The notes under the pieces: generated by a model
What the model saw: the letters and a program-made list of their open reading frames with translations, nothing else
What the model was told of the DNA's origin: nothing
Databases searched by the model: none
Made by a program: the position numbers and the translations under genes
NCBI GenBank assembly: GCA_963751335.1
Contig: CAVVUB010000008.1
Coordinates: 558,001 to 622,000 of the forward strand
DNA: 64,000 nt
From: Bog-473 sp963751335
Lineage (GTDB): Bacteria; Actinomycetota; Acidimicrobiia; Acidimicrobiales; RAAP-2
Direction: 5' to 3'
Shown: positions 39,206 to 49,012 of the stretch, piece by piece
Numbering within the stretch: position 1 is the stretch's first letter
Layout: every line of letters begins with the position of its first letter

Positions 39206-40048
39206 GTGCCCATCGCCCGCCTGAGCGCCGCAATCAGCACCCGGGGAGGTGGCCGCCCTGGTCGGCCGGGACGGGGCCGTCGTCGTCGAGAGCGTGGCCG
39301 GCGCCGAGCTGCTCGACCGGATCGAGGCGGAGTTGCGGCCCTTTCTCGAGGCCACACCGACTGGGCCCGACGACTTCAGCGGGAACCGGACCAGGCGCAC
39401 CGGGTCGCTCATCGCCCGTTCGCCCGCCTGCCGAGAGCTGGTCATGCACCCGCTGGTCCTGGGGACGGTCGGGACCTTCCTCGGTCACGCCACCAACTTC
39501 CAGCTCCACCTGACCCAGGCCATCGCCATCGGGCCCGGAGAGTCGGCTCAGCCCATCCACCGTGACCAGTGGGCCTTCGATTTCTTTCCCTTCCCGCCGG
39601 GATACGAGGTGCAGTGCAACTTCATCTGGGCCCTGACCGATTTCACCGAGGAGAACGGCGCCACCCGGGTCGTGCCGGGCAGCAACCTGGGGGAGGACCG
39701 GATGTCCTTCGGGCCCGACGACACCGAACCGGCCGAAATGTCGCGGGGCTCGGTCCTCTGCTACTCGGGTTCGGTGTACCACGGAGGCGGCGCCAACCGT
39801 TCGGACGCAGACGCGCATCGGGTTGAACATCACCTACAACGTGGCCTGGTTGCGCCAGGAGGAGAACCAGTACCTCTCCGTGCCGCGGGAGGTGGCCGCC
39901 ACCTTGCCGACCGACCTCTTGCGGGTCATGGGCTACGACCGGGGCGCCTACGCGTTGGGCTACATCGACGACTCTGCGCGATCCGATCGAAGCGGTACGG
40001 CCGGGGCTCGGTTCGACCGGTTTCGCAGTCTCGACTCACAGGACGTGA
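39206..40048 (+). CDS. Phytanoyl-CoA dioxygenase (PhyH) family oxygenase 1, frameshifts
   Basis: A 2-oxoglutarate/Fe(II) oxygenase of about 279 residues. The iron ligands are in QPIHRDQWAFDF (HxD) and VYHGGGANRSD, where the arginine probably binds 2-oxoglutarate. The block WALTDFTEENGATRVVPGS is the PhyH signature. An extra G near 39245 (CGG-G-GAGGTG), one near 39820 and one near 39973 split it. The start is GTG at 39206. It heads a group with a GNAT protein, an enoyl-CoA hydratase and a second PhyH protein. Confidence 0.85.
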
Positions 40049-40091
40049 AGGGTCAATCGTTCGCGGGCTCGTCGCCACTACCGTGGGAGGC

Positions 40092-40580
40092 ATGCCGGTC
40101 GAGATCCGTCAGGCCAGCGTCGTACGACTACGACGACCTCTACGAGGCGTTCAGCCGCATCGCCAACGCGGGCGAGGGCTTTCCGCAAAAGGGACCGGTG
40201 GCCCGGGCCGAGTTCGACGAGTACTGGATCGACCATTCCGTCGGGCGTCTACGTGGCCAAGTTCGGCGGCTTCCTGATCGGTGCGTCGTACATCAAGCCG
40301 AATTTCGTCGGTCGGGCGGCCCACATCGCCAACGCGGGCTACTTCGTGCTCGCCGCCTACCGGGGCACCGGTGCCGGCCGGGCACTGGTGGAGCACTCGC
40401 TGCGCGAGGCCGCGCCGCCTCGGCTTCGACGCCATGCTCTTCAACTTGGTCTTCGAGTCGAACTCGGCCCGCACCATGTACGCCAAGCTCGGGTTCGTCG
40501 AAATCGGCCGCATTCCCGACGCCGTCGAGGGGGAGGATGCGCTGATCTACTGGCGCAGCCTCGGCGACGTCCCGGCGTGA
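40092..40580 (+). CDS. GNAT-family N-acetyltransferase (frameshifts)
   Basis: An acetyltransferase-fold protein of about 161 residues. The N-terminus EIRQASVVDYDDLYEAFSRI is followed by GGFLIGASYIKPNF, the acetyl-CoA-binding loop AAYRGTGAGRALVEHSL and the tail FESNSARTMYAKLGFVEIGRIP, all typical of GNAT enzymes. Indels near 40125, 40245 and 40425 shift the frame. The ATG at 40092 sits just after GGGAGG. The next gene starts inside its stop (GTGA). The acceptor is unknown. Confidence 0.82.
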
Positions 40581-41343
40581 GCGGCCCCTCCGACGTCACG
40601 GTCGAACGCGAGGGCGAACACGTGGCCGTGGTCTGTCTGCACCGGCCGCCCAACAACTACTTCGACACCGCACTCGTGGCGGCCGTCGCCTCCGCCTACG
40701 AGGAGCTCGACGCCGCCGGATGGTGCCGGGCCATCGTGCTGGCCACCGAAGGGAAGCACTTCTGCGCCGGCCTCGACTTCGCGCCAACGCCGGGCAGGAC
40801 ATCGCCGAGCTCTACGACCAGGCACGACGCCTCTTCGCGGCCCCGTTGCCCGTGGTGGCCGCGGTCCAGGGCGCAGCCATCGGGGGCGGCTGCGGGCTGG
40901 CGCTCTCGGCCGACTTCCGGGTGGCCGCGCCGTCATCGCGCTTCTCGGCCAACTTCGCCCGGCTCGGTTTTCACCACGGCTTCGCCCTCAGCGTCACGCT
41001 GCCCGCCGGCGATCGGACGCCAGGCCGCGGCCGACCTGCTCCTGACCGGCCGGCGCGTCGGCGGCGAGGAGGCGCTGGCCCTCGGGCTGTGCGACCGGCT
41101 GGCACCCGAGGGCGAGAGCGAGTTGCGGGGAGCCGCCTTGGCCTACGCCGGCGAGCTGGCCGCCTCGGGCCCGCTCGCCACCCGGGCCATCCGGGCCACG
41201 CTGCGCCAGGGCCTGGTGGAGGAGGTCCGGGCCGCCATGGCCCACGAGCGCGCCAGCAACTCGCCCTGGCGGACACGTCCGACTTCGCCGAGGGGGTGCG
41301 GGCCACGGCCGAGCGGCGCCCGCCGCACTTCACCGGGGCGTGA
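40577..41343 (+). CDS. Enoyl-CoA hydratase family protein (frameshifts)
   Basis: About 254 residues. The first oxyanion segment is KHFCAGLDFA, the second is QGAAIGGGCGLALSADFRVAA, followed by SANFARLGFHHGFALSVTLP. The downstream helix AADLLLTGRRVGGEEALALGLCDRL is typical of crotonases. Shifts lie near 40788, 41015 and 41265. The GTG start overlaps the GNAT stop by four bases and the gene ends five bases before the next start, so translation is probably coupled across the group. Confidence 0.85.
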
Positions 41344-41347
41344 GGGG

Positions 41348-42267
41348 GTGCCCGGCCCGGCCCGACACGAGCTCAACACCGCGTTCGCCTGGTCGGGGCA
41401 CGGCGGACCCTTCCGCCGGGTCACCGAGGAGCAGGCCCGTCAGTACGACGAGTCCGGCTACTTCCTTCTCGAAGGCGCGCTGGCGCCCGCGCGAGCTCGA
41501 CGCGCTCGTGCGGGCCATCGACCCGCTCGAGGCGCGCACCGTCGCCGCCTTGCGAGAGCGTGAGGGCGGCCGCTTCTTCATCGCCCGAGCCGACGAGATC
41601 ACCTTCAGCACCCACCTGGTGACCCACTCGCCCCTGCTGCGCCAGTTCACCTCGTCGCATCTCTTCGCCGATCTGGCGGCGGATCTCATCGGACCCGACG
41701 TCCGCCTCTACTGGGACCAGGCCGTCTACAAGAAGCCCGGCACCGAGTCCCCGTTCCCCTGGCACCAGGACAATGGCTACGCCTTCGTCGAACCACAGCA
41801 GTACCTCACCTGCTGGGTCGCTCTGACCGATGCCACCGAGGAGAACGGTTGTCCCTGGGTGGTGCCGGGCTTGCACCGGCTGGGCACCCTGGCCCACGAG
41901 TACTCCGACATCGGGTTCGTCTGCCTGCGTGATCCCGAGGATGCGGTGCCGGTACCGGCTCCGGCCGGCAGCATCGTGGTGTTCTCGTCGCTCACCCCGC
42001 ACTCGACCGGTCCCAACCGGACCGACGGTCGTGCGCAAGGCCTACATCGTGCAGTTCGCCCCGACCGGGGCGGAGGTGATCCGATCCGAGCCCGGAGGTC
42101 CTCCGACCCGGATCAGGGCCGACGACCCGGCTCGCCAGTACGAGATCGTGCGCTCCGGCGCCGCCGTCACGCGCGAAGCGCCGCGCTCCGGAGAGCTCAC
42201 GCTGCGACGCCCGCCTGCGGCGCGAGGCCTGACCCGGCCGCCGGGCGGCCCGAGTGCTGCACCATGA
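41348..42267 (+). CDS. Phytanoyl-CoA dioxygenase (PhyH) family oxygenase 2, frameshifts
   Basis: A Fe(II)/2-oxoglutarate oxygenase of about 305 residues, different from the one at 39206. Iron ligands are in FPWHQDNGY (HxD) and LTPHSTGPNRTD. The block WVALTDATEENGCPWVVPGLH is a PhyH signature. The N-terminus FRRVTEEQARQYDESGYFLLEGAL is typical. Shifts occur near 41490 and 42028. The GTG at 41348 is five bases after the preceding stop. The last 70 bases overlap the end of the convergent DUF5666 gene, so the real end could be slightly earlier. Confidence 0.85.
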
Positions 42268-42764
42268 TGCGCGAGGCGGACACCGTGCCGTCGCTCTTCG
42301 TGGTGCCGCGCACGCCGATGAAGGCACCGACCTCGAGGGTGGGGGCGCTCGGATCGCTGGTGGTGCCCCCGGCCGAGTGGACGGTGAAGGTCGTGCCGGC
42401 CGTGTCGTCGACCGTGGTGACGGTGTCGCCGCGCGTGCGCAGCGTGATGGCGTTGCCGGAGATCGCGGTGATCCGGCCTGCGACGGTGGGCCGGGTCGTC
42501 GGCGCGTGGCTCCCCCGGGGACGCCGGCGCGGCCGTGGCCCCCGACGACGAGGACGTGGAGGAAGAAGAAGAGGAGGAGGAGGAGGAGGACGACGACGCG
42601 CTCGTCGCTCCGGCCACGCCGGTGCCCAGGCCGAGCACGGCGGCCATCGTGCCGCCCGCCACCGCGGCCCGGCCCGGCGTCGACCAGCGCCAGCGGGCGC
42701 GACCGCGGGGTTGGGGGAGGTGCGCCGTCGTGACTGCCGGCTCGTCGTGGGGTGTGGTCTCCAT
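42197..42764 (-). CDS. Secreted or anchored DUF5666-type protein with poly-serine linker (frameshift)
   Basis: About 188 residues. A cytoplasmic stretch is followed by one hydrophobic segment (AAVAGGTMAAVLGLGTGVAGA), a run of about 20 residues nearly all serine, and a beta-rich domain with the DUF5666 pattern: TVAGRITAISGNAITLRTR, GTTFTVHSAGG, LEVGAFIGVRGTTKSDGTVSA. The serine run is probably a flexible linker outside the membrane. A shift near 42515 joins linker and domain. The start is the ATG at 42764 with GGAG seven bases upstream; an ATG at 42788 is possible. Function is unknown. Confidence 0.72.
42555..42605. repeat. Trinucleotide repeat (GGA/GAA-rich; poly-Ser on the minus strand)
   Basis: A run of GAG, GAA and GAC triplets on the plus strand encodes the serine linker of the minus-strand DUF5666 protein. 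Such a run can change length by slippage without breaking the frame. Confidence 0.7.
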
Positions 42765-42979
42765 GGTCGTGCTCCTGTCCGTGTGCATCGTCGGCGATCT
42801 GCCGTCACCGGCACACTGCGCTCACGCCGTGTGGCCGCCCTGCGCATCGCCTGGGGCCGGGAGCAGAATCGCGACGGGTGGCGCGTCGCGCCGGCACTAG
42901 GGTGGACCGAGGGGCACGAGCACGGAGCACGGACGGCACGGGCTGGCCACGGGAGCAGAGCGGCAAGGGGATCAAAGAC

Positions 42980-44194
42980 ATGACACAGATTGCGCCCGTC
43001 GAGAACTGGGCCACCGATTTCGACGTCATGGACCCCCGCTATCTGGCCGATCCCTTCAGCATCTGGGACGAGCTGCGCGGCACCTGCCCCATCCCGCACA
43101 CCAACCGGCGCAAGAGCAGCTGGATGCCGCTTCGCTACGACGACGTCACCGCCATCGCCCACGACGTCGAGCACTTCAGCTCCATCAAGGTGGCGGTGAT
43201 TCCCGGCGACGAGGACGAGGACCACAGAGGGTTTCGACGGGCCCAACCTCGAGTACGGGTTGCCGCCGATTTCGGTCGACCCCCCGATGCACACCTGGAC
43301 GCGTCGCCTGCTGCTGCCCTGGTTCTCCCACACGCGGGTGGACAGCTACGTGCCCATGACCCGCGACCTCTGCCAGAACCTGCTCGACGGTTTCGCCGGC
43401 TCGGGCCATGCCGATGCCGCGGCCGACTACGCCCAGCAGATCCCGGTGCGGGTCATCGCCCGCATCCTCGGCGTGCCCAGCCGACATGGCCGACACCTTC
43501 ACCGGGTGGGTGCGCGACGTGCTCGAGTTCGCCGACGATCCCGAGCGGCGCCAGAAGGGGGCCGAGGGCCTCCTCTACTTCTTCGTCGACCAGCTCGAGC
43601 ACCGGCGCCAGGACCCGGGCGACGACCTGTTGAGCGAGCTGCTGCACACCGAGGTCGACGGCAAGCCGGTCGACGACGGCATCGTGCTCGGTATGGCGGC
43701 CCTCGTGTTGATCGCCGGGGTCGACACCACCTGGAGCGCCATCGGATCGTCGCTCTGGCACCTGGCCTCCCACGCCGACGACCGCCAGCGCCTGGTGGCC
43801 CAGCCCGACCTCATGCCCACCGCGGTCGAAGAGCTGCTGCGGGCCTACTCTCCGGTGACCATGGCCCGGGAGGTCACCGAGCGACATCGAGTACGCCGGC
43901 TGTCCGATGAAGGCGGGGGACAAGGTCCTCATGAACTTCCCGGCCGCCAACCGCGACCCCGAGGCCTTCGAGCAGCCCGACGAGGTCGTGCTCGACCGCG
44001 CCCACAACCGCCACGTCGCCTTCGGCTCGGGCATCCACCGCTGCGCCGGGTCGAACCTGGCCCGCATGGAGCTGACGGTGGCCCTCGAAGAGTGGCTGGC
44101 GCGCATCCCCGACTTCTCGCTCGCTCCGGGCGAGGAGATCAGCTGGGCCGGCGGGCAGGTCCGCGGCCCCCGAGTCCTCCCGGTGGTGTTCTGA
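42980..44194 (+). CDS. Cytochrome P450, fourth, with adjacent ferredoxin (frameshifts)
   Basis: A P450 of about 403 residues. The I-helix reads IAGVDTTWSAIGSS, the ExxR motif is EELLR and the haem loop is FGSGIHRCAGSNLAR. The N-terminus MTQIAPVENWATDFDVMDPRYLADPF is followed by WMPLRYDDVTAIAHD. Indels near 43210, 43483 and 43885 shift the frame. The stop overlaps the first base of the ferredoxin ATG. The pair forms a class I P450 system lacking only the reductase. Substrate unknown. Confidence 0.9.
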
Positions 44195-44385
44195 TGAAGG
44201 TCCGAGTCGATCCCGACAAGTGCCAGGGCCACGCCCGCTGTTACGGCCTGGCTCCGGAGATCTTCGACGTCGACGACTACGGCCAGGCCTCGGTCCTCGT
44301 GGACGTGGTCCCGGCCGAGCTCGAGGAGAAGGCCCGCCTCGCCGTGGCCAACTGCCCCGAGTACGCCATCGAGATCATCGAGTAG
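44194..44385 (+). CDS. [3Fe-4S] ferredoxin of the P450 type
   Basis: A 63-residue ferredoxin that passes electrons to the P450 just upstream. Three cysteines fit the [3Fe-4S] pattern: CQGHARC near the start and NCPEYAIEI at the end, with APEIFDVDDYGQASV between. The ATG at 44194 shares its first base with the P450 stop, so the two proteins are made in coupled fashion. It is intact and of standard length. Confidence 0.93.
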   Translation: MKVRVDPDKCQGHARCYGLAPEIFDVDDYGQASVLVDVVPAELEEKARLAVANCPEYAIEIIE

Positions 44386-44396
44386 TTGACGCTCCG

Positions 44397-45301
44397 GTGG
44401 CGGAGCGCGACCTTCTGCCCGACGCGCCGCCGTGGTTCGGCCGCGCCGTGGCCACGCCTCACGAGGACGGGCGCGTCGAGGTCGACGGGGCAGCCGTCCA
44501 CTACATGACGTGGGGCCGGCCCGGCCGACGCGGCCTCGTCTTCGTGCACGGCGGCGGCGCGCACGGCCACTGGTGGACCCACGTGGCGGCGACCTTCGCC
44601 AGCTGAGTTCCGGGTGGCCGCGATCGACCTGACCGGGCACGGCGACAGCGCGCACCGCGAGCATTACGACCCCGAAGCAGTGGGCCGACGAGGTGATGGC
44701 GGTGGCCGGCGACGCCGACATCGACGGGCTGCCCGTCGTCATCGGCCACTCCATGGGGGGCTTCGTCACCATCGTCACGGCGGCCCGCCATCCCGACCAT
44801 CTGGCCGGGGCCATCATCTGTGACTCGCCCGTGACCGAGGCCGACCCCGAGGTCAGCGCCCGCGACGCCTTCGGCCGGCTCCGCACCTACGACACGGTGG
44901 AGGAGGCCATCGCCCGCTTCCGCACGGTCCCGCCCCAGGAGCACTACCTCGACTACGTGGTCGACTTCGTGGCCCGCCACTCGCTCCGGTGGGTCGACGG
45001 CGGTTGGCAGTGGAAGTTCGACCGCCGCATCTTCGAGCAGTTCGGGGACGGCGTGCGGGAGCTGGCCGTGCCCTACCTCGACCAGGTCGACTGCCGTCTG
45101 GCCCTGTTGCGCTCCGAGTACGGCCTGGTCACGCCCGAGATCGGCGCCTTCATGTTCGAGAAGCTGGGCCGGGTGACCCCCGTGATCGAGATCCCCGAGG
45201 CCGGGCACCACGCCATGCTGGACCAGCCGCTCATCCTGCTCACCGCGCTGCGCACGCTGCTGGCCGACTGGGACCACTCCGAACCCCATCACCGCCGCTG
45301 A
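44397..45301 (+). CDS. Alpha/beta hydrolase (two frameshifts)
   Basis: About 300 residues. The oxyanion region is VFVHGGGAHGHWWTH, the nucleophile elbow VVIGHSMGGFVTIV, and the catalytic histidine lies in IPEAGHHAMLDQP. AAIDLTGHGDSAHRE is the usual strand before the cap. Indels near 44603 and 44683 shift the frame. The GTG at 44397 is 11 bases after the ferredoxin stop, so it belongs to the P450-ferredoxin transcript. It may hydrolyse an ester or epoxide formed by that system, an inference from context only. Confidence 0.85.
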
Positions 45302-45359
45302 CCGCGCTCGGTGGGAGCGGGTCGGCGGCGGTGCCTGCCGACATCCGGCCGGGGTGGCT

Positions 45360-46866
45360 TCAGGCCGCAGCCAGGACCAGCGGCTCCTCTTCCAATTCGC
45401 TCCACCGGGGCCTCCTGGTACTTGGCCCGGCGGATGAGGGTGAGGGCGGCCACGGCGGCGGCGGCCAGCACGATGGCACTGAAGGTGAACGCACTGGTGT
45501 AGCCGTGGATCGCCCCCGCCTCGAGCGACGCCGCCGACTTCCCGTGCGTGGCCACGTAGGACACGGTGGCGGTGGTGGCAATGGTGTTGATGAGGGCGGC
45601 CCCCATCGTCCCGCCCGTCTGCTGGGTCGAGTTCACCAGGGCGCTGGCCACCCCGGCGTCCTCGGGGTTCACCCCCACCAGGGCCGTGCTGCTCATGGCC
45701 ACGAAGGACATGCCCATACCGAGGCTCACGATGAGCTCGGCCGGCAGCACGATGGAGACGTAGGTCGAGTCCACGCCCAGCGTGCTGAAGAGGGCCAATC
45801 CGGCGGCCGCCATCACCAACCCCGTCCCCATGGTGGCCCGGGGGCCGAAGCGGGGCAGGATGCGGCTGGCCGCGGTCGCCCCGCTGATGATGCCGATGGA
45901 GAAGGGCACGAAGGCGAACCCGCTCTTGAGGGCCGAGTAGTGCAGCGTGTTCTGGAAGTAGTAGGTGAGCGAGAGGAACGTGCCCAGCATGGCCGTGCCC
46001 ACCAGGAGCGAGGCGATGAAGGAACCACCACGGTCCCGGTTGAGGACCACCCGCAGCGGCAGGAGCGGGTGCTCGGCCCGCATCTCGATCACCACGAAGG
46101 CGAACAGCAGCACCGCGGCCGCCACGAAGAACTCCACCGTGGTCGAGGAGCTCCACCCGTCGGTCCCGGCCTTGGTGAAGCCGTAGACCAGGGCGAGCAG
46201 GCCACCGGTGACGGTGGCCGCCCCGGGCAGGTCGTAGCCGTGATTGGCCGAGGCCCTGCTCTCACGCACCACCCGCAGGGCGGCGATGGCCGCAACGACG
46301 GCGAAGGGGACGTTGATGAGCAGCGTCCAGCGCCAGGAGGCGAACTCGGTCAGGAAGCCGCCGAGGATGAGGCCGATGGCCGCCCCGCCGCCGGCGATGC
46401 CGCCGTAGACGGCGAAGGCCCGGGCCCGTTCCTTGGGTTCGGTGAAGGTGACGGTCAGGAGGGAGAGGGCGGCCGGCGCCATGATGGCGGCGAAGGCGCC
46501 CTGGAGGGCCCGGGCGCTGAAGAGCATGGCCGAGTTCTGGGCCAGGCCACCCAGGGCGGAGGCCGCGGCGAAGCCGATCAGGCTGATCACGAACATGCGC
46601 TTGCGCCCGAAGTAGTCGGCAATGCGGCCACCGAGGAGCAGCAGCCCGGCAAAGGCCAGGGTGTAGGCGGTCAGCATCCATTGGCGGTTGGCCGTCGAGA
46701 TGTGGAGGGCCCGCTGGGCCGAGGGCAGGGCGATGATGACCACGGAGGCGTCGAGCACCACCATGAGCTGGGCCACCGCAATGACGGCCAGCGCCTTGAA
46801 GCGCTTGGGGTCGCCGGCCGGCGGAGCGGCCATGTCCTGGTCAGGACCGTCCAAAGTCGTGGTCAT
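45360..46866 (-). CDS. MFS drug-type exporter (DHA2 / 14-helix family)
   Basis: An inner-membrane proton-driven exporter of about 501 residues with about 14 hydrophobic helices. Motif A is GGRIADYFGRKRMF, motif C-like region AFAVYGGIAGGGAAIGLILGG, and VVLDASVVIIALPSAQ in helix 1 is characteristic of EmrB/QacA-type proteins. The end is shifted by an extra base near 45412 (GTGGAG-C-GAATTG); corrected it ends ELEEEPLVLAAA at 45360. The start is the ATG at 46866. It is divergent from a TetR gene, with an operator placed inside its own promoter, so it should be induced by its substrate. Confidence 0.92.
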
Positions 46867-46993
46867 GATGAGAGTCTCCCGTCTCGTGGGTTGTGCCGAA
46901 TCGCCCGGAGGGCTCCGGTCCGAGACCACCGTGGGGTGGGTCTCGATTTCCGCGACCGGATTGCCCTAGAATCGGAGTATCGGTTCCACTTAG

Positions 46994-47023
46994 ACTATAC
47001 GGAACGAGAGTTCCGTTTGTCAA
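46994..47023 (-). promoter_or_regulatory. MFS promoter with TetR operator in the spacer
   Basis: On the minus strand TTGACA (47023-47018) and TATAGT (46999-46994) are separated by 18 bp. The inverted repeat CGGAAC-GAGA-GTTCCG (47000-47015) fills that spacer. A TetR dimer there would exclude RNA polymerase. A further GGTTCC half-site lies at 46982-46987. Confidence 0.8.
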
Positions 47024-47043
47024 CGGGGGAGGGGAGGATTTCT

Positions 47044-47646
47044 GTGGGCGCAAAGCCGACGGTAGCGGGAGGCAGTGACAGCGCCACCGAGGCGCGCCCG
47101 CTGCGGGCCGACGCGCAACGCAACCGGGCCCGGATCCTCGATGCGGCCGAGGTGGTCTTCGCGGCCGAGGGGATCGAGGTGCCGGTCGACACCATCGCCG
47201 AGAAGGCCGGGGTGGGCGTCGGGACGCTCTACCGTCATTTCCCGACCAAGGAGAAGCTCTGCGAGGCGATCCTCCTCGAACGCCTGGCCGGACTGACCGA
47301 GGACGCCCGGGCTCAGGCCGACGCGGCCGACCCCGGCGCGGCGTTCTTCGCCTTCTTGAACCACATGGCCGAGTTGAGCTCGTCCAAGCGGGACCTGATC
47401 GCCGCCGTCATGGGGGCCGGCCTCGAATTCGATGAGGCGGCCGCCGATGTCAAAGCGGACCTGCGCGAGGCGGTCGGCGTCTTGTTGCAGCGGGCCCAAT
47501 CGGCCGGTCGGTGCGTTCCGACGTGACGGCCGACACCGTGGTCATCTCTGGTGGTGGGCACCTGCCAGGCCGCCGTCTCCCATGTCGACTCGTGCCCGTA
47601 CGACCTGCTCGACATCGTCTGCGACGGGCTGCGCCGGCAGTCCTGA
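47044..47646 (+). CDS. TetR-family regulator of the MFS exporter (frameshift near end)
   Basis: A TetR repressor of about 199 residues. The HTH reads ADAQRNRARILDAAEVVFAAEG, VPVDTIAEKAGVGVGTLYRHF and PTKEKLCEAILLERLAGL. The ligand part AFFAFLNHMAELSSSKRDL follows. Extra bases near 47510 and 47575 (ATCTCT-G-GTGGTG) hide the tail VVGTCQAAVSHVDSCPYDLLDIVCDGLRR. The GTG at 47044 follows GGGGAGGGGAGG. With the shared operator it almost certainly represses the MFS gene and perhaps itself. Confidence 0.9.
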
Positions 47647-47679
47647 GCCGGCAGTCCTGAGCCGGCCGTCCTGAGCCGG
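47638..47679. repeat. 14-bp tandem repeat, three copies
   Basis: The unit CAGTCCTGAGCCGG occurs twice exactly and once with one change (C for A). The first copy contains the TetR stop codon; each further copy repeats a TGA in the same context. The repeats lie between convergent genes. Confidence 0.75.
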
Positions 47680-47706
47680 CCGCAGTTCTCCCGGCCCTGA
47701 GGCGGG

Positions 47707-48449
47707 TTCAGCCCTTCGTGGCCGAGTACGAGTCGATCGGGCTGCGCAGGGCCAGGCCGCCGTCGCACTCGACCACCTGGCCGGTGACCCACGCCATCGA
47801 ATGCAGCGCCAGGATGACGGGCGCGATGTCCTCCGGCCTCACCGAGGCGCCCCAACGCGGTGCGCCCGGCCACGCCGGCCAGCCAGGGCGAGTTCTGGGC
47901 CGAGGCGCCCCGTCCCAGCATGGGCGTGGCCGTGACGCCGGGCGCGACGGCGTTGACCCGCAGCCCGTCGGCGCCCCACTCAGCCGCCGCCACCTGGACC
48001 AACATGCTCAGTGCCGCCTTGGACGCGCAGTAGAGGCCCATGGAGCGGTCGACCAGTCGCGCGCTGATGCTCGAGACGGCGACGAAGGAACCGGCGACCT
48101 GCTCCGCCCGCATGACCCGGGCCCAGGCCCGCATGCAGAGCAGCGGGCCGCGGGTGTTGATCCGCAACACCCGGTCGAATTCCTCGGGCTCGATATCGGT
48201 CAGCAGCCGGGCGTGGCCCACCCCGGCGGTGACCGTCACCTGGCTCGGCACTCCCCAGCGGCGGCGGGTCTCGTCGACAGCGGCGTCGATCGCCCCCGGC
48301 TCCGCCACGTCGCAGGTGACGTCAGGCGAGCCGGCCACGTCCCACACCACGGCCGTCGTGCCGGCCGTCCGGTACGCGCCGACCAGGGCCGCCCCGATGC
48401 CCGAGCCACCACCGACGACCAGCGCGACCGGATCGGTCTCGTCGCTCAT
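47707..48449 (-). CDS. Short-chain dehydrogenase/reductase (one frameshift)
   Basis: A classical SDR of about 247 residues. The cofactor loop is VGGGSGIGAALVG, followed by CDVAEPGAIDAAV, and the catalytic residues lie in VAVSSISARL and YCASKAALSMLVQ. The motif VNAVAPGVTATPM follows. An extra G near 47845 (GAGGCC-G-GAGGAC) shifts the tail DIAPVILALHSMAWVTGQVVECDGG. The ATG at 48449 follows GGAAAGGAGC. It is divergent from the VOC/BVMO/MDR operon and probably makes or uses the ketone substrate of the monooxygenase. Confidence 0.88.
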
Positions 48450-48508
48450 GGCGCTCCTTTCCGTGTCGCATTCTTGTGCCACCCGGGCCAGACCGTACCG
48501 GCCCGGGG

Positions 48509-49012
48509 ATGACAGACTCAGGGCCTTCTTCTCATGGGACGGAGGCCGCGGTGGCCAGGGTGCACCATGCAGCGATCGGGACGCGCGACGTCGAGGCCAG
48601 CCTCCTCTTCTGGCGCGACGGCCTCGGCTTCGAGGTCCTGATGGATCGTTCCTTCGACGGTCCCTGGCCCGAGCTCTTCGGCGGCTCCGCCACCACGCTG
48701 CGCTCGGTCTTCCTGGGCGATCCCGTCGCGCCCGAGTCGGGCATCGTCGAACTGGTCGACCTCGACGGCATGGCGCCCCCGAGCGAGGCCGGACCCGGAC
48801 CGGCAGCCGGGTTCTTCCTCCTCTCGCTCTCAGCGGACCTCGACGCCGTCCTGCCCCGCTTGGCCGGCCTCGGCCTCGGTGGTGAGCCGGTGGTGGCACC
48901 GGTCGGGCCGGTCCGCCTCGCCGTGGTGCACGACCCCAACGGGGTGCGGGTCGAGCTGATGGACACGGAGGCACAGGCGAACATGGGGTCGCTGCTGGTG
49001 GCGGGGGAGTGA
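48509..49012 (+). CDS. VOC-superfamily (glyoxalase-like) protein
   Basis: A complete protein of 167 residues with the paired beta-alpha-beta-beta-beta VOC fold. ARVHHAAIGTRDVEASLLFWRDGLGFEV opens the first module and RLAVVHDPNGVRVELMD closes the second, supplying the usual histidine and glutamate metal ligands. VOC enzymes include methylmalonyl-CoA epimerases, glyoxalases and ring-cleavage enzymes; the reaction is undecided. The start may be the ATG at 48509 or a GTG at 48551. Its stop overlaps the start of the BVMO gene. Confidence 0.82.
   Translation: MTDSGPSSHGTEAAVARVHHAAIGTRDVEASLLFWRDGLGFEVLMDRSFDGPWPELFGGSATTLRSVFLGDPVAPESGIVELVDLDGMAPPSEAGPGPAAGFFLLSLSADLDAVLPRLAGLGLGGEPVVAPVGPVRLAVVHDPNGVRVELMDTEAQANMGSLLVAGE

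Noticed and set aside
41340..42983. A plus-strand frame of 547 codons across PhyH 2 and DUF5666
   Set aside because: It begins in the wrong frame of the PhyH gene and reads the antisense of the serine repeat as poly-Glu/Arg. No domain is visible.
44989..47526. An open frame of about 845 codons running through the hydrolase, MFS and TetR genes
   Set aside because: It is a high-GC shadow: the MFS gene on the other strand and the TetR gene in its own frame explain the sequence; only its last 160 codons are the real TetR gene.
465..48000. Programmed ribosomal frameshifting as the cause of the split genes
   Set aside because: The shifts have no shared slippery heptamer or downstream structure and occur several times within one gene, including housekeeping-type enzymes.
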